Shown: positions 15,779-26,918, numbered from the stretch's first letter. The stretch is 64,000 nt of DNA from Rhizomicrobium sp. (GCA_037200045.1 JBBCHM010000001.1:1488001-1552000); one strand, 5' to 3'. Notes: generated by a model not told the origin, from the letters alone. Numbers and translations: made by a program.

Positions 15779-16714
15779 TCACCACCATCCCCGCCATTTG
15801 AACCACGCGATGGGGATGATCGTGCTCACGATGATCAGCAGCCAGCCCCACTCGTAGCCGTACGCCCAGTGATATTCCGGCTGGTTCTGGAAGTTCATGC
15901 CGTAGAGCCCGGCGATGAACACCGGCGGGATGCCGACCACCGAGGCGATGGTCAGCACCTTGAACATGTCGTTCTGCTCGTTGTTGATGAAGCCCAGCGT
16001 CGCGTCGAGCAGGAACTGCACCTTGTCGGTCAGATGGGTCTCGAAATCGTTGAGCGACTGGATGTCGGCGGTCGCCGTCTTGAGGCGCAGGGTCACGTCG
16101 TCGCCGATCCATTTGGCGCCGCGGTCCGCCACGAAGGGCAGGGTGCGCTGGAGCGTCAGCAGCGTTTCGCGGGTTTCCGACAGCCGCTCGCCCATGTCGC
16201 CGAGCTTGATCAGCGTCTCGCGCAGCATCCGGCTGCTTCGCGTGACGTTGTGCGGCTTTTGGGGCGCGCGGTGGAACACCTCGCGCGATACCGTGCGGGT
16301 GTCGGTCTGGACGTGCTCCAGCTTGTCGGCGCTGTAGTCGACGATGGTTTCGGCGATCAGGGTGAAGATCTGGGCGCTGGTGTAGGTGTTGCTGTCCTGC
16401 TCCATCTTTTGCGCGGCATCGCGAAGGGAGTGCAGTTCGTCGAACCGCACGGTGACGAGCAGTTTCGGCGTGAGCACGAATCCGATCGGCGACGGGACCG
16501 GATCGACGCCGGGATTGTAGGGCGTGATCGGAACGCTCAGGGTCAGCACGTCGCCCTCGGCCTGGAGCCGGCTCGAGGCCTCGATCTCGTCCAGCTCGGC
16601 GCGCGTGGGAATGCGCAGATGGCACTCTTCGCAGGCGGTCGCGATCTCTTGCGGCGTCGGATCGTGCAGGTCGACCCAGACGGCCGTCCCGTTTTCCTTG
16701 TAGTCATGCCGCAT
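15779..16714 (-). CDS. corA: CorA-family magnesium/cobalt transporter
   Basis: A 311-residue CorA-type channel subunit: large N-terminal cytoplasmic domain, long helical stalk (ETLLTLQRTLPFVADRGAKW ... LNDFETHLTDKVQFLLDATLG), and two C-terminal membrane helices with the YGMNF selectivity signature between them (VVGIPPVFIAGLYGMNFQNQPE; WLLIIVSTIIPIAWFKW). It would form a homopentamer in the inner membrane for Mg2+ (also Co2+/Ni2+) uptake. Convergent with the lipoprotein pair (gap three bases) and downstream of secA. Confidence 0.93.
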   Translation of the reverse strand: MRHDYKENGTAVWVDLHDPTPQEIATACEECHLRIPTRAELDEIEASSRLQAEGDVLTLSVPITPYNPGVDPVPSPIGFVLTPKLLVTVRFDELHSLRDAAQKMEQDSNTYTSAQIFTLIAETIVDYSADKLEHVQTDTRTVSREVFHRAPQKPHNVTRSSRMLRETLIKLGDMGERLSETRETLLTLQRTLPFVADRGAKWIGDDVTLRLKTATADIQSLNDFETHLTDKVQFLLDATLGFINNEQNDMFKVLTIASVVGIPPVFIAGLYGMNFQNQPEYHWAYGYEWGWLLIIVSTIIPIAWFKWRGWW

Positions 16715-16749
16715 GCGCGTATCGCCTCAACGTCGCGGCCGGGAGAGCC

Positions 16750-19539
<2,790 letters not shown>

Positions 19540-19685
19540 GAAATTCCTCGTAAAACTGCCAGAAAGGGCGGCCGTGGGGCACTGGTCCGGCATGGCAGCC
19601 GCGCGGGAGACATAAGAACGGCTCACCCCCTTGTCAAATCAAGGGATTCCGGTCACATCCGCGCCCGATTTACGAGGGGCGGTCG

Positions 19686-20960
19686 ATGGCGCAGGCAAGG
19701 ACGGCGGCGAAGCCCGCAAAGGGCGCGGACCACGCCGTATCGCCTTTGGCTCCCAAGACTTATCCGGCCCTCCCGCCGCTGGCCGGCGTGCGCCTGTCCA
19801 CCGGCGAGGCGGGCGTCCGCTACAAGAACCGCACCGACGTGCTCCTAGCGGTGTTCTCCGCCGGAACTCAAGTGGCCGGTGTCTTCACCAAGTCCAAGAC
19901 CGCCTCGGCGCCGGTGGACTGGTGCAAGGCGAGCCTTTCCGGCGGCGGCGCCCGCGCCCTGGTGGTCAACAGCGGCAACGCCAACGCCTTCACCGGCAAG
20001 GCCGGCCTGGAGGGCGCCCGGCAGGTCGCCGAGTCGGCCGCCGCCATCGTCGGCTGCAAGCCGAGCGAGGTCTTCCTGGCCTCGACCGGGGTGATCGGCG
20101 AGCCGCTGCCGGCCGGCCGCATAACCAAGATCCTGGGCACGCTGGCGGAGGAGGGCGCCGCCGGCGGCTGGCGCGCCGCCGCCGAGGCGATCATGACCAC
20201 CGACACTTATCCCAAGCTCGCCACCGCCCAGGCGACCATCGACGGCAAGCGGGTGACGATCAACGGCATCGCCAAGGGCTCGGGCATGATCGCGCCGGAC
20301 ATGGCGACGATGCTGTCCTTCGTCTTCACCGACGCGACGCTGCCGGCGCCGGTGCTGCAGGAATTGCTGAGCGCGGGCGTGAAGCCGTCGTTCAACGCCA
20401 TCACCGTGGACAGCGACACCTCGACCAGCGACACGCTGCTGCTGTTCGCGACTGGCAAGGGTGCCAGCCATCCGACCATCACCAAAGCCAGCGACAAGCG
20501 GCTGAACGAATTTCGCCAGGCGCTCGACAAGGTGCTGCTCGGCCTGGCGCTCCAGGTGGTGCGCGACGGCGAGGGCGCGCGGAAGCTGATCCGCATCGAC
20601 GTGACCGGCGCGGAGACCGACGACTCCGCCAAGCGCATCGCGCTTTCCATCGCCAACTCCCCGCTGGTGAAGACCGCCATCGCCGGCGAGGACGCGAACT
20701 GGGGCCGCATCGTCATGGCGGTCGGCAAGGCCGGCGAGCCCGCCGACCGCGACAGGCTGAAGATCAGCTTCGGCGCCCAGGTCGTGGCCGAGAACGGCGA
20801 GCGCTCGCCGAAATACAACGAGGCCGCCGCGACCAAGGCCGTGAAGGGCCGCGAGGTGGAGATCGCGGTGGACATCGGCCTGGGCAAGGGCTCGGCCCGC
20901 GTCTGGACCTGCGACCTGACCCACGGCTACATCGACATCAATGGCTCTTACAGGAGTTGA
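19686..20960 (+). CDS. argJ: Bifunctional ornithine acetyltransferase / N-acetylglutamate synthase
   Basis: ArgJ recycles the acetyl group from N-acetylornithine to glutamate in arginine synthesis and can also make acetylglutamate. The 424-residue precursor has the self-cleavage region [14 protein letters not shown] with Thr208 as the expected new N-terminal nucleophile of the beta chain, [15 protein letters not shown], the active-site segment [14 protein letters not shown] and the C-terminal [15 protein letters not shown]. In relatives argJ is closely followed by a mutT-type gene; here about 3 kb of other genes separate them (20961-23919). Confidence 0.96.
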   Translation: MAQARTAAKPAKGADHAVSPLAPKTYPALPPLAGVRLSTGEAGVRYKNRTDVLLAVFSAGTQVAGVFTKSKTASAPVDWCKASLSGGGARALVVNSGNANAFTGKAGLEGARQVAESAAAIVGCKPSEVFLASTGVIGEPLPAGRITKILGTLAEEGAAGGWRAAAEAIMTTDTYPKLATAQATIDGKRVTINGIAKGSGMIAPDMATMLSFVFTDATLPAPVLQELLSAGVKPSFNAITVDSDTSTSDTLLLFATGKGASHPTITKASDKRLNEFRQALDKVLLGLALQVVRDGEGARKLIRIDVTGAETDDSAKRIALSIANSPLVKTAIAGEDANWGRIVMAVGKAGEPADRDRLKISFGAQVVAENGERSPKYNEAAATKAVKGREVEIAVDIGLGKGSARVWTCDLTHGYIDINGSYRS

Positions 20961-20996
20961 TTCGTTCGAAATCGATGGAAATGTCCCGGTTCCTGG

Positions 20997-21030
20997 ATAG
21001 AACGACATTCGGAATAGAACGACATTCGGA
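20997..21030. repeat. Tandem 17-bp direct repeat upstream of small-ORF/GNAT pair
   Basis: ATAGAACGACATTCGGA occurs twice back to back (20997-21013, 21014-21030). It lies 80 bases before the 70-codon ORF and may be a promoter-proximal operator pair or an insertion scar at the argJ end. Confidence 0.7.
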
Positions 21031-21093
21031 ATTGAAGTAAGATTTATTTGTTGGAGTTAGACTCACGGTCCCGGCGTTTTGCCGGACTTGAAT

Positions 21094-21107
21094 CGGTATC
21101 GATACCG
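21094..21107. promoter_or_regulatory. 14-bp perfect palindrome at start of small ORF
   Basis: CGGTATCGATACCG is perfectly self-complementary and ends three bases before the ATG at 21111, overlapping where a ribosome site would be. It is a good candidate autoregulatory operator for the gene pair downstream. A second small hairpin, CCGGC-GTTTT-GCCGG, lies just before it. Confidence 0.5.
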
Positions 21108-21110
21108 GCC

Positions 21111-21323
21111 ATGGCAGCACCTTTTTCCATTCGCGAATTCCTGCGCCGCGCATTCGGGGGCGGCAAGAAGCAATCGCCGTTCGAAAGCGAACAGGAGGCG
21201 TTCGAGTTCTGCGAGAGAGTCTATCGGGACACCGGCGGCATCACGCCGGAGTTGCGGCGCGCCTATAGCTTTTATCTGAAGAATTTCCATGACGACTGCC
21301 CGCCAGCCGCTGGACTTTCGTGA
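21111..21323 (+). CDS. Small protein overlapping a GNAT gene (possible antitoxin-like partner)
   Basis: A 70-residue protein opening MAAPFSIREFLRRAFGGGKK, with FESEQEAFEFCERVYRDTGG and a C-terminal helix (TPELRRAYSFYLKNFHDD). Its 3' end overlaps the GNAT gene by 35 bases in another frame, so the two must be co-transcribed and probably coupled. Gene position and size recall GNAT toxin-antitoxin pairs, but the sequence lacks a clear ribbon-helix-helix DUF1778 signature. It is preceded by a perfect palindrome and a tandem repeat. Family not recognised; the antitoxin role is inference. Confidence 0.6.
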   Translation: MAAPFSIREFLRRAFGGGKKQSPFESEQEAFEFCERVYRDTGGITPELRRAYSFYLKNFHDDCPPAAGLS

Positions 21324-21843
21324 GGTCGTCATCTGTCCGCTGGCTCTAACGGCCGGATTCCCGAAATTTAAGTGCGGCGTCAGGGAAATCGACGATTGGT
21401 GCCGTTCAAAGGCATCGGAGCGCGACCGTACGAACAAATCGCGCGTGTTCTGTGCAACGCTGCGCGGCACGACGGACGTGGCCGGATTTTACTCGCTGTC
21501 GATGCGCGGCTCCGACTCCAAACTCATCGACGCCGAAATCGTGCGCGACTATAACGACGCCGGATTTGTCCCGTTCGTTTATATCGACTATCTGGCCGTG
21601 AACGCCGAATATCAACGTCGGCAACTGGGAACCTATTTACTGATGGACGCGCTGCGGCGCTGCCGTATCATCGTGCAGAACATGGGGTGTCTCGGGGTCG
21701 CACTTCACAGCCTCACGCCCGAAGCGACCGCCTGGTACAAGCGTTTCGGGTTTCGAGAGAGACAGAAGGGCGCAACACAGTTTCCCCTGATGGTCTTGCC
21801 GGCGCAAAGCCTGCTTGACCTTCCCGACGCCAACGCTTCTTGA
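21289..21843 (+). CDS. GNAT-family N-acetyltransferase (toxin-like)
   Basis: A 184-residue GNAT-fold protein. FVPFVYIDYLAVNAEYQRRQLGTYLLMDAL matches motif A (acetyl-CoA pyrophosphate loop, Q/R-x-x-G here as RRQLGT), and ALHSLTPEATAWYKRFGFRE matches motif B with the usual Tyr. The early IDDWCRSKASERDRTNKSRVFCAT stretch resembles the N-terminus of TacT/AtaT-type GNAT toxins, which acetylate aminoacyl-tRNA. It is encoded with a 35-base overlap to a small upstream ORF. The substrate is unknown; an ordinary acetyltransferase is the alternative. Confidence 0.8.
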   Translation: MTTARQPLDFREVVICPLALTAGFPKFKCGVREIDDWCRSKASERDRTNKSRVFCATLRGTTDVAGFYSLSMRGSDSKLIDAEIVRDYNDAGFVPFVYIDYLAVNAEYQRRQLGTYLLMDALRRCRIIVQNMGCLGVALHSLTPEATAWYKRFGFRERQKGATQFPLMVLPAQSLLDLPDANAS

Positions 21844-21909
21844 ATTGCTTCGGCGTGGCCGTGTGTCTTCCCGTCACCAAGTCCAGGCTGTCGTGCGAGG
21901 AAGTGAGAA

Positions 21910-22752
21910 ATGACAAACACCCGCTATGACGTCGTCTTCGCCGATGCCGGCAACCGGCCGCTGACGCTCGACATCTATCGTCCGTCGGGCACCGGAAATG
22001 GCGCCGCGGCTCTCATGCTGCATGGCGGGGCCTGGGCACGCGGCAGCAAGGCCATGCTGGCGCCGCACGCGGCCGCGCTGGCCGCGCAAGGCTTCGTTGC
22101 CATCGTGTCGGAATATCGCCTGGTCGGCGAGGCGCGTTTTCCCGCGCAGATCCACGATGTGATGCGTGCGCTACGCTGGGTCCGCGGCCACGCCGGCGAA
22201 CTCGGTTTCGACCCGGACAAGCTTTGCCTCGAAGGCCACTCCGCCGGCGGCCATCTCGCTTTGCTCGCGGCGGGCAGCGGCGACGATGCGCGGCTCGATC
22301 CGCCCGAGGGCGCGGGCGGCGTCTCGGCGGCGGTGGCGGCCGTGGCCGCGATCTATCCGCCGGTCCTCTTTTATGTCGGCGGCGAACGCCCAGCGGGCGG
22401 CGTCCCGGCGGCGGCTCTGCCCGGCGCGGAGATTTCGGCCGAGATGGCCGCGCTGGCCAGTCCGCTCCACCATATCGGGCCCGGCCTGCCGCCGGTCATG
22501 CTGCTGCACGGCGACGCCGACCGGATCGTTCCGGTCGACACCTCGCGCACCTATGAGGCGCGGGTGCGCGAGGCCGGCGGCAAGGTCGATCTTCACCTCT
22601 TCGCCGGCTTTCCGCACGGCTTCGCCAATCATCCGAAGGTGGTGCCGCAGGTCATGGCGATGATCGGCGACTTCTTCCGCCGCACGGTGGTCGAGCCCGA
22701 CGCCTATGTCTTCGGCCCCTCGCGCTTCGAGCTCGCCGCGGCGCAAGGCTGA
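21910..22752 (+). CDS. Alpha/beta hydrolase (esterase/lipase-like)
   Basis: A 280-residue BD-FAE/carboxylesterase-type hydrolase without signal peptide. Oxyanion region LMLHGGAWARGS, nucleophile elbow EGHSAGGHLALL (Ser), acidic residue in LLHGDADRIVPVD and catalytic His in FAGFPHGFANHPK complete the triad. Substrate unknown, probably a short acyl or aryl ester. Downstream of the GNAT gene on the same strand; convergent with a SnoaL-like gene. Confidence 0.85.
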   Translation: MTNTRYDVVFADAGNRPLTLDIYRPSGTGNGAAALMLHGGAWARGSKAMLAPHAAALAAQGFVAIVSEYRLVGEARFPAQIHDVMRALRWVRGHAGELGFDPDKLCLEGHSAGGHLALLAAGSGDDARLDPPEGAGGVSAAVAAVAAIYPPVLFYVGGERPAGGVPAAALPGAEISAEMAALASPLHHIGPGLPPVMLLHGDADRIVPVDTSRTYEARVREAGGKVDLHLFAGFPHGFANHPKVVPQVMAMIGDFFRRTVVEPDAYVFGPSRFELAAAQG

Positions 22753-22764
22753 GCGTTCCCGCGT

Positions 22765-23208
22765 TCAGCCCGCCGTCAGCGCGTTCCACGCCGCGAGCGA
22801 GTCCATGTAGTCCCTCCACCACGCGATTTTCCGGTTTTCGATCCCGAGGATCGAGGCGAAGCGGTTGTCGTATGTCGCGCCCGTCGCGAGGATGGTCCCA
22901 TGGACATCATACTCGATCACGACGACGCGGCCGTCCTCCGTCTTGTGCGCGATCAGCTTGTCCGCCGCCCGGAGCCTGATGTTGTCGCCATAGCCGGCGA
23001 ACCGGGCCATCAGCTCGGCCCGCCCCCGCACGATGCGCGGCCAGCCGGGGAAGTCGTAGCGGACCTCGTAGACGATGTCCTCGGCGACGACATTGAAGAA
23101 GTGCTCGCCATCGACCAGATCGCCCAGCGCGCCCCGGACCAGATCGAAGTAAGGCCGGGCGGCATCATAGGCGGCATATTTCGAACTCGGCATTCCGGAC
23201 TCTCCCAT
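22765..23208 (-). CDS. SnoaL/NTF2-like fold protein
   Basis: A 147-residue protein of the NTF2-like/SnoaL superfamily: FDLVRGALGDLVDGEHFFNVVAEDIVYEVRYDFPGWPRIVRGRAELMARFAGYG, then KIAWWRDYMDSLAAWNAL. Members include polyketide cyclases, ketosteroid isomerases and many of unknown role. An in-frame Met at codon 6 is a possible start. On the same strand as, and just downstream of, a pyrophosphatase gene. Confidence 0.75.
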   Translation of the reverse strand: MGESGMPSSKYAAYDAARPYFDLVRGALGDLVDGEHFFNVVAEDIVYEVRYDFPGWPRIVRGRAELMARFAGYGDNIRLRAADKLIAHKTEDGRVVVIEYDVHGTILATGATYDNRFASILGIENRKIAWWRDYMDSLAAWNALTAG

Positions 23209-23223
23209 GTTTCGCGACGGCGT

Positions 23224-23754
23224 CTAGCCGTTGCCGAACTTCGCCTCGGCCGTCCTGACCGCCGCCATCGCCGCTTTGGCGCCGCGCCAGCCTTCGAAGG
23301 TGAGTTCCTTCCCGGTGCCGGCGATCGCGGCCTGGAAGAACCCCTCCAGCTCCTGCTTCATCGGCTTGGACAGCGACAGCACATCGCGCATGTTCTTCTG
23401 GCGCGGCGCCGCCATCGGCACAAACAGCACGCGGTCGTTGCGGAACGTCTTGCCGTGCTCGCGCTGGATGACTTCCAGCACGCCGACCGGCCGGCAGGGG
23501 ATGACGACGCCCGGATAGCTCTCCCCGTCATGCAGCACCAGCGCGTCGAGCGGATCGCCGTCATCGGCTGAGCTCGACGGCACGAAGCCCCAGTCGAACG
23601 GATAGCGCAGCCCCAGGGTCAGCGGCCGCGACATGCGGAAGGCCTTGAGCTGTCCGTCATATTTGAACTTGGTACGGGCGCCGCGCGGGGTCTCGACCAC
23701 GACATTGACGCCGCCTTCGTGAAAGCGGGAGGGAAGGTGGAGATAGTCCGTCAT
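23224..23754 (-). CDS. Family I inorganic pyrophosphatase
   Basis: A 176-residue soluble pyrophosphatase, hydrolysing PPi to 2 Pi with Mg2+. The family signature DDGDPLDAL is present, with conserved context KFKYDGQLKAFRMSRPL, LRYPFDWGFVPS, VIPCRPVGVLEV and KNDRVLFVP-type FRNDRVLFVPM. Sequence is divergent from E. coli Ppa but catalytic Asp residues are kept. Whether it is the main housekeeping enzyme is unclear from this window. Confidence 0.85.
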   Translation of the reverse strand: MTDYLHLPSRFHEGGVNVVVETPRGARTKFKYDGQLKAFRMSRPLTLGLRYPFDWGFVPSSSADDGDPLDALVLHDGESYPGVVIPCRPVGVLEVIQREHGKTFRNDRVLFVPMAAPRQKNMRDVLSLSKPMKQELEGFFQAAIAGTGKELTFEGWRGAKAAMAAVRTAEAKFGNG

Positions 23755-23919
23755 GCTCGAAGTTCCGCCGGATGCGCGCGACCGGTACGTCCGCCGTCCC
23801 GCGCCGACAAGCCGCCCCGGCGGCGAGGGCGCACATGCCGCAGCCGCCCAGGGCGTGCGTTCGACGGCCCCGAACGCAACTGCTACTTGTTAATCGCTCA
23901 TTAGCACGGACCCCGCATC

Positions 23920-24333
23920 ATGGAACGCACAAGCGCTAGGCTGGTTCTTGTCGCCGCCTGCGCCCTGATCGATCCGGATGGCCGCGTGCTCATCGCGCAG
24001 CGCCCGCCGGGAAAGGCGATGGCCGGGCTATGGGAATTTCCGGGCGGAAAGATCGAGCCGGGCGAGCGTCCGGAAGAGACCGCGATCCGCGAACTGCACG
24101 AGGAGCTCGGCATCGCGGTCAAGGAGCCGTGCCTGGCGCCCTTCGCCTTCGCCTCGCACGCCTATCCGGACTTCCATCTGCTGATGCCGCTCTATGTCTG
24201 CCGCCGCTGGGAGGGCACGCCGACGGCCCGCGAGCACAGCGCGCTCAAATGGGCCCGGCCGCGCGATCTGGCGCGGTATCCGATGCCGCCGGCGGACCTG
24301 CCGCTGATCCCGATGCTGCGCGATCTGCTCTGA
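23920..24333 (+). CDS. mutT: Nudix hydrolase MutT-type (8-oxo-dGTP diphosphatase)
   Basis: A 137-residue MutT homologue that would clean 8-oxo-dGTP from the nucleotide pool. The Nudix box runs GKIEPGERPEETAIRELHEELGI (residues about 46-68), with all Glu metal ligands, preceded by MAGLWEFPGG and followed by FHLLMPLYVCRRWEG. In relatives it directly follows argJ; here an inserted block separates them. Its last four bases overlap the Flp-pilin frame. Confidence 0.9.
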   Translation: MERTSARLVLVAACALIDPDGRVLIAQRPPGKAMAGLWEFPGGKIEPGERPEETAIRELHEELGIAVKEPCLAPFAFASHAYPDFHLLMPLYVCRRWEGTPTAREHSALKWARPRDLARYPMPPADLPLIPMLRDLL

Positions 24334-24479
24334 GCCGCTTCGCGCGCGACGCCTCCGGCGCCACCGCGATCGAATACGCCCTGATCGCCAGCATCATTTC
24401 CATCGTGATCGTCACCGCCGCCACCAGCATCGGCACGACCCTGACCGTCTTCTTCACCTCGCTGGCCGGTCACCTCTGA
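24330..24479 (+). CDS. Flp/Fap-type pilin subunit, uncertain start
   Basis: The frame reads SRFARDASGATAIEYALIAS, then a membrane-spanning stretch IISIVIVTAATSIGTTLTVFFTSLAGHL. This is the classic Flp prepilin: positively charged leader, Gly-Ala-Thr-Ala-Ile-Glu-Tyr processing site and single hydrophobic helix. No ATG/GTG/TTG is near the expected N-terminus; only CTG at 24330 or a distant ATG at 24249 inside mutT. The gene may have lost its start or use a weak one. No other tad/cpa genes lie in the window. Its 3' end overlaps the convergent methyltransferase gene. Confidence 0.7.
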   Translation: MSRFARDASGATAIEYALIASIISIVIVTAATSIGTTLTVFFTSLAGHL

Positions 24480-25272
24480 CGCCTGGCGGCGCATCGCCGG
24501 CCGGCAATTCCTTCGTCCCCAGCGCGTTCGCGAGCCGCGCCGTCGCGCTTCCCGGCTTCAGCGGTTTCTGCTGGCTCTCGTGCGGTGCCCAGCCGGTGAG
24601 GTACACGATGTCGAAAGTGGCGCGCAGCCTGCCGTCGGGATCGGCGAAGTGCCGCGCGTAATGCGCCAGCGCCGCCGCCAGCATGTCGCGCCGCATCGGC
24701 TTTCTGCTGCGCTCGACCAGCGCATTGGTCTCGCCCATGGCGCGCAGGTCGCGGATCAGCTGCATGAAATCGCCATAGCGCACGATCGTGCGCTCGACAT
24801 CGGCGACGGGCAGGGCGAAGCCGGCGCGCTGCAACAGGCCGCCCAGGTCGCGCACATCGGCGAACGGCGCGACGCGCGGACTGACGCCGCCCTTGATCTC
24901 GATCTCCGCCGCCGCGAGCGACTGGCGCAGCTCCGTCAACGTCTCGCCGCCGAACAGCGCCGCGAGGAACAGCCCGTCGGGCTTCAGCGCGCGCCGCGCC
25001 TGCACCAAAACGCCGGGCAGATCGTTGACGGCGTGCAGCGCCAAATTGCTGGTGATCAGATCGAGCGACTCGGGCTCCGCGTCGACATGCTCGTTCGCAT
25101 CGATGGTCAGTTCACGCCGGTGCGGAAAGCTCCGGGTCACAGCGTCGAGCCGCTCCGCCAGCCCCGCGATTGCCTCCTGTCGAAGAAACGCATCGCCCGC
25201 GATTTGCGCCGCCCGCGCAAGGTGCAGCGCGCGGGCCTTGTGGTCGAATATTCGCGGCGGTCCGTCGGTCAT
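24454..25272 (-). CDS. SAM-methyltransferase-like protein (NDUFAF5/BioC type) lacking motif I
   Basis: A 272-residue homologue of the NDUFAF5/BioC-type methyltransferase that sits beside comF in alphaproteobacteria. Recognisable segments: IFDHKARALHLARAA, SLDLITSNLALHAVNDLPG, ALKPDGLFLAALFGGETL and MGETNALVERSRKPMRRDML. Between RSFPHR (about residue 50) and the ESLDLI strand only about 15 residues remain; the expected LDLGxGxG strand plus the acidic-loop strand, about 40 residues, is absent, so SAM binding should be lost. The gene is otherwise open and close to normal in length. Only 17 bases separate it from the divergent comF. Confidence 0.75.
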   Translation of the reverse strand: MTDGPPRIFDHKARALHLARAAQIAGDAFLRQEAIAGLAERLDAVTRSFPHRRELTIDANEHVDAEPESLDLITSNLALHAVNDLPGVLVQARRALKPDGLFLAALFGGETLTELRQSLAAAEIEIKGGVSPRVAPFADVRDLGGLLQRAGFALPVADVERTIVRYGDFMQLIRDLRAMGETNALVERSRKPMRRDMLAAALAHYARHFADPDGRLRATFDIVYLTGWAPHESQQKPLKPGSATARLANALGTKELPAGDAPPGVRGDRPAR

Positions 25273-25289
25273 TGCGCTACACTAACGCC

Positions 25290-26069
25290 ATGAGCGGAGG
25301 ATTGCAGGGCGGCCTCAAGCGCGGCTTGACGAGAACGGGGCGGGCGGTGCTCGACCTCGTCTATCCGCCGCTCTGCATCGGCTGCCGCGCCCAGGTCGCC
25401 GAGCCGGGCGCGCTCTGCGCCGCCTGCTGGCGGAACATCCGCTTCCTCGACGGCCCGATGTGCGCGGCCTGCGGCGTGCCGTTCGACTTCGACCCCGGTG
25501 GCGACACGCTCTGCGCCGCCTGCCACGCCCATCCGCCGGCCTATGACCGGGCCCGCGCCATCATGCGCTACGACGAGGCCAGCCGGGGCCCGATCCTGGC
25601 CCTCAAGCATGGCGACCGGCTCGACCTGCTGCCCGCCTTCGCCCGCTGGCTCGACCGCGGCGGCCGCGCCCTGCTGGACGAGGCGGATGTCCTGGTTCCG
25701 GTCCCGCTGCATCCGAGCCGGCTGTGGACCCGCCGCTACAACCAGTCGGCGGAACTCGCGCGGTCCCTGGCCCGGCTCGCCGGCAAGCCATGCGACGTCC
25801 TGGCGCTCACCCGCGGCCGCGCCACGCCCAGCCAGGGCGCCATGCGCTCGGCCAAGGCGCGGCGGCGCAACATGCTGGGGGCGTTCAAGGTTTCGCCGCG
25901 CCTTAAATCGGCCATCGCGGCGCGTAACGTTCTTCTGGTCGACGACGTATTGACCACCGGAGCCACGGTCGACGCCTGCGCGCGTGCGCTAAAGCGCGCA
26001 GGGGCCGCGAAAGTCCTGGTTTTGGCGCTCGCCCGCGTTGTCCGTCCCACCGTGGGCGATATTATATAA
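25290..26069 (+). CDS. ComF-family phosphoribosyltransferase-like protein
   Basis: A 259-residue ComF/GntX-type protein. Four Cys pairs (CIGC, CAAC, CAAC, CAAC within residues 28-85) form the N-terminal zinc-finger region; the phosphoribosyl-binding loop VLLVDDVLTTGATVDACARAL is near the C-terminus. Family members are involved in competence or DNA uptake, but PRTase activity is rarely shown. It heads the comF-grxC-(two small membrane genes)-nitrilase-DUF1178 run. Confidence 0.88.
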   Translation: MSGGLQGGLKRGLTRTGRAVLDLVYPPLCIGCRAQVAEPGALCAACWRNIRFLDGPMCAACGVPFDFDPGGDTLCAACHAHPPAYDRARAIMRYDEASRGPILALKHGDRLDLLPAFARWLDRGGRALLDEADVLVPVPLHPSRLWTRRYNQSAELARSLARLAGKPCDVLALTRGRATPSQGAMRSAKARRRNMLGAFKVSPRLKSAIAARNVLLVDDVLTTGATVDACARALKRAGAAKVLVLALARVVRPTVGDII

Positions 26070-26102
26070 CCGTCACGGAGAGGTGCTTACGAGTCGCCCG
26101 CC

Positions 26103-26360
26103 ATGTCCAAGATCAAGATCTACACGACCCCCATCTGCCCCTATTGCGTGCGCGCCAAGGCGCTCCTGAAGAAGAAGGGCGCCCCGTTCGAGGAGGTCGA
26201 CGTCTTCATGGACGCCGACGCCCGCGCCGAGATGGAATCCAAGAGCGAAGGCCGCCGCAGCGTGCCGCAGATCTTCATCGGCGATACCCATGTCGGCGGC
26301 TGCGACGATCTCTACGCGCTGGAAAGCCAGGGCAAGCTCGACCCGCTTCTGGCGGGGTGA
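26103..26360 (+). CDS. grxC: Glutaredoxin 3
   Basis: An 85-residue dithiol glutaredoxin with active site CPYC (residues about 12-15) and the GSH-binding SVPQIFIGDTHVGGCDDL segment containing the cis-Pro. It reduces protein disulfides and GSH mixed disulfides in the cytosol. Located between comF and the nitrilase gene, the usual alphaproteobacterial context. Confidence 0.95.
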   Translation: MSKIKIYTTPICPYCVRAKALLKKKGAPFEEVDVFMDADARAEMESKSEGRRSVPQIFIGDTHVGGCDDLYALESQGKLDPLLAG

Positions 26361-26511
26361 CGATTTCGCCATTTCTGACCAAATGTCAGCGAAACGGCCC
26401 AGCTTTCGCCGCGTTGCATCCTCAGGTTCGGCTGGCTGAAGGGGAAAGTCTTGGAGGACGACCCCATGCTGGCATCTTGGCATGACCCGCAAAAGTTGTG
26501 TAAGCATGTCA

Positions 26512-26531
26512 CCCGCGACCTGCGTCGCGGG
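26512..26531. other. Hairpin CCCGCGAC / GTCGCGGG
   Basis: An 8-bp perfect stem with a 4-base loop in the 240-base gap between grxC and the next gene. It lacks a U-run, so it may be a weak stop or part of a leader. The rest of the gap shows nothing I can name. Confidence 0.4.
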
Positions 26532-26598
26532 GGAGCAGACACTGACCTTCGCAGCAAAAAAGAGCCACGGGCCTTCGACGTTCTCGCTGGAGCCCGCG

Positions 26599-26907
26599 AT
26601 GCCTTCTGAGCCGTTTCGCGATCCGCCGTTGCGCGGTGCGGACTCGGGCAAATCCACCCGGCCTATCCCGCCGCCATCAGAGACTCGGCTGCTCGCAAAG
26701 CCGAAATCCGCCGGCCGGGCGACCGCCGCCATGGCGATCGGCGCGGCCATTCTTTTCGTGCTGGCCGTGGCGGTGGCCGGCCCCTTCCACTCCGAGAAGC
26801 TCATCCCGCCCGCGGTTCGCGAGAAATTGCTCCTGGTCATATTTGTGCTCTGCGCGATTGAAGTGATTTACGGCTTTGCGATGTATCGGAAAAATTCTTC
26901 GACCTGA
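26599..26907 (+). CDS. Hypothetical membrane protein (102 aa)
   Basis: From ATG 26599 with a CTGGAG ribosome site six bases ahead. Proline-rich cytoplasmic N-terminus (MPSEPFRDPPLRGAD ... RPIPPPSETRL) then two hydrophobic helices (AAMAIGAAILFVLAVAVAG; KLLLVIFVLCAIEVIYGFAMY). Family unknown. It precedes another small membrane protein by 11 bases, probably as one transcript, and both are inserted in the otherwise conserved grxC-nitrilase spacing. Confidence 0.6.
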   Translation: MPSEPFRDPPLRGADSGKSTRPIPPPSETRLLAKPKSAGRATAAMAIGAAILFVLAVAVAGPFHSEKLIPPAVREKLLLVIFVLCAIEVIYGFAMYRKNSST

Positions 26908-26918
26908 CTCAACGCTCG

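Noticed and set aside
21094..21843. argA-type acetylglutamate synthase next to argJ
   Set aside because: The GNAT shows a toxin-like N-terminus and is paired with a small ORF; no amino-acid kinase domain or arginine-pathway motif is seen.
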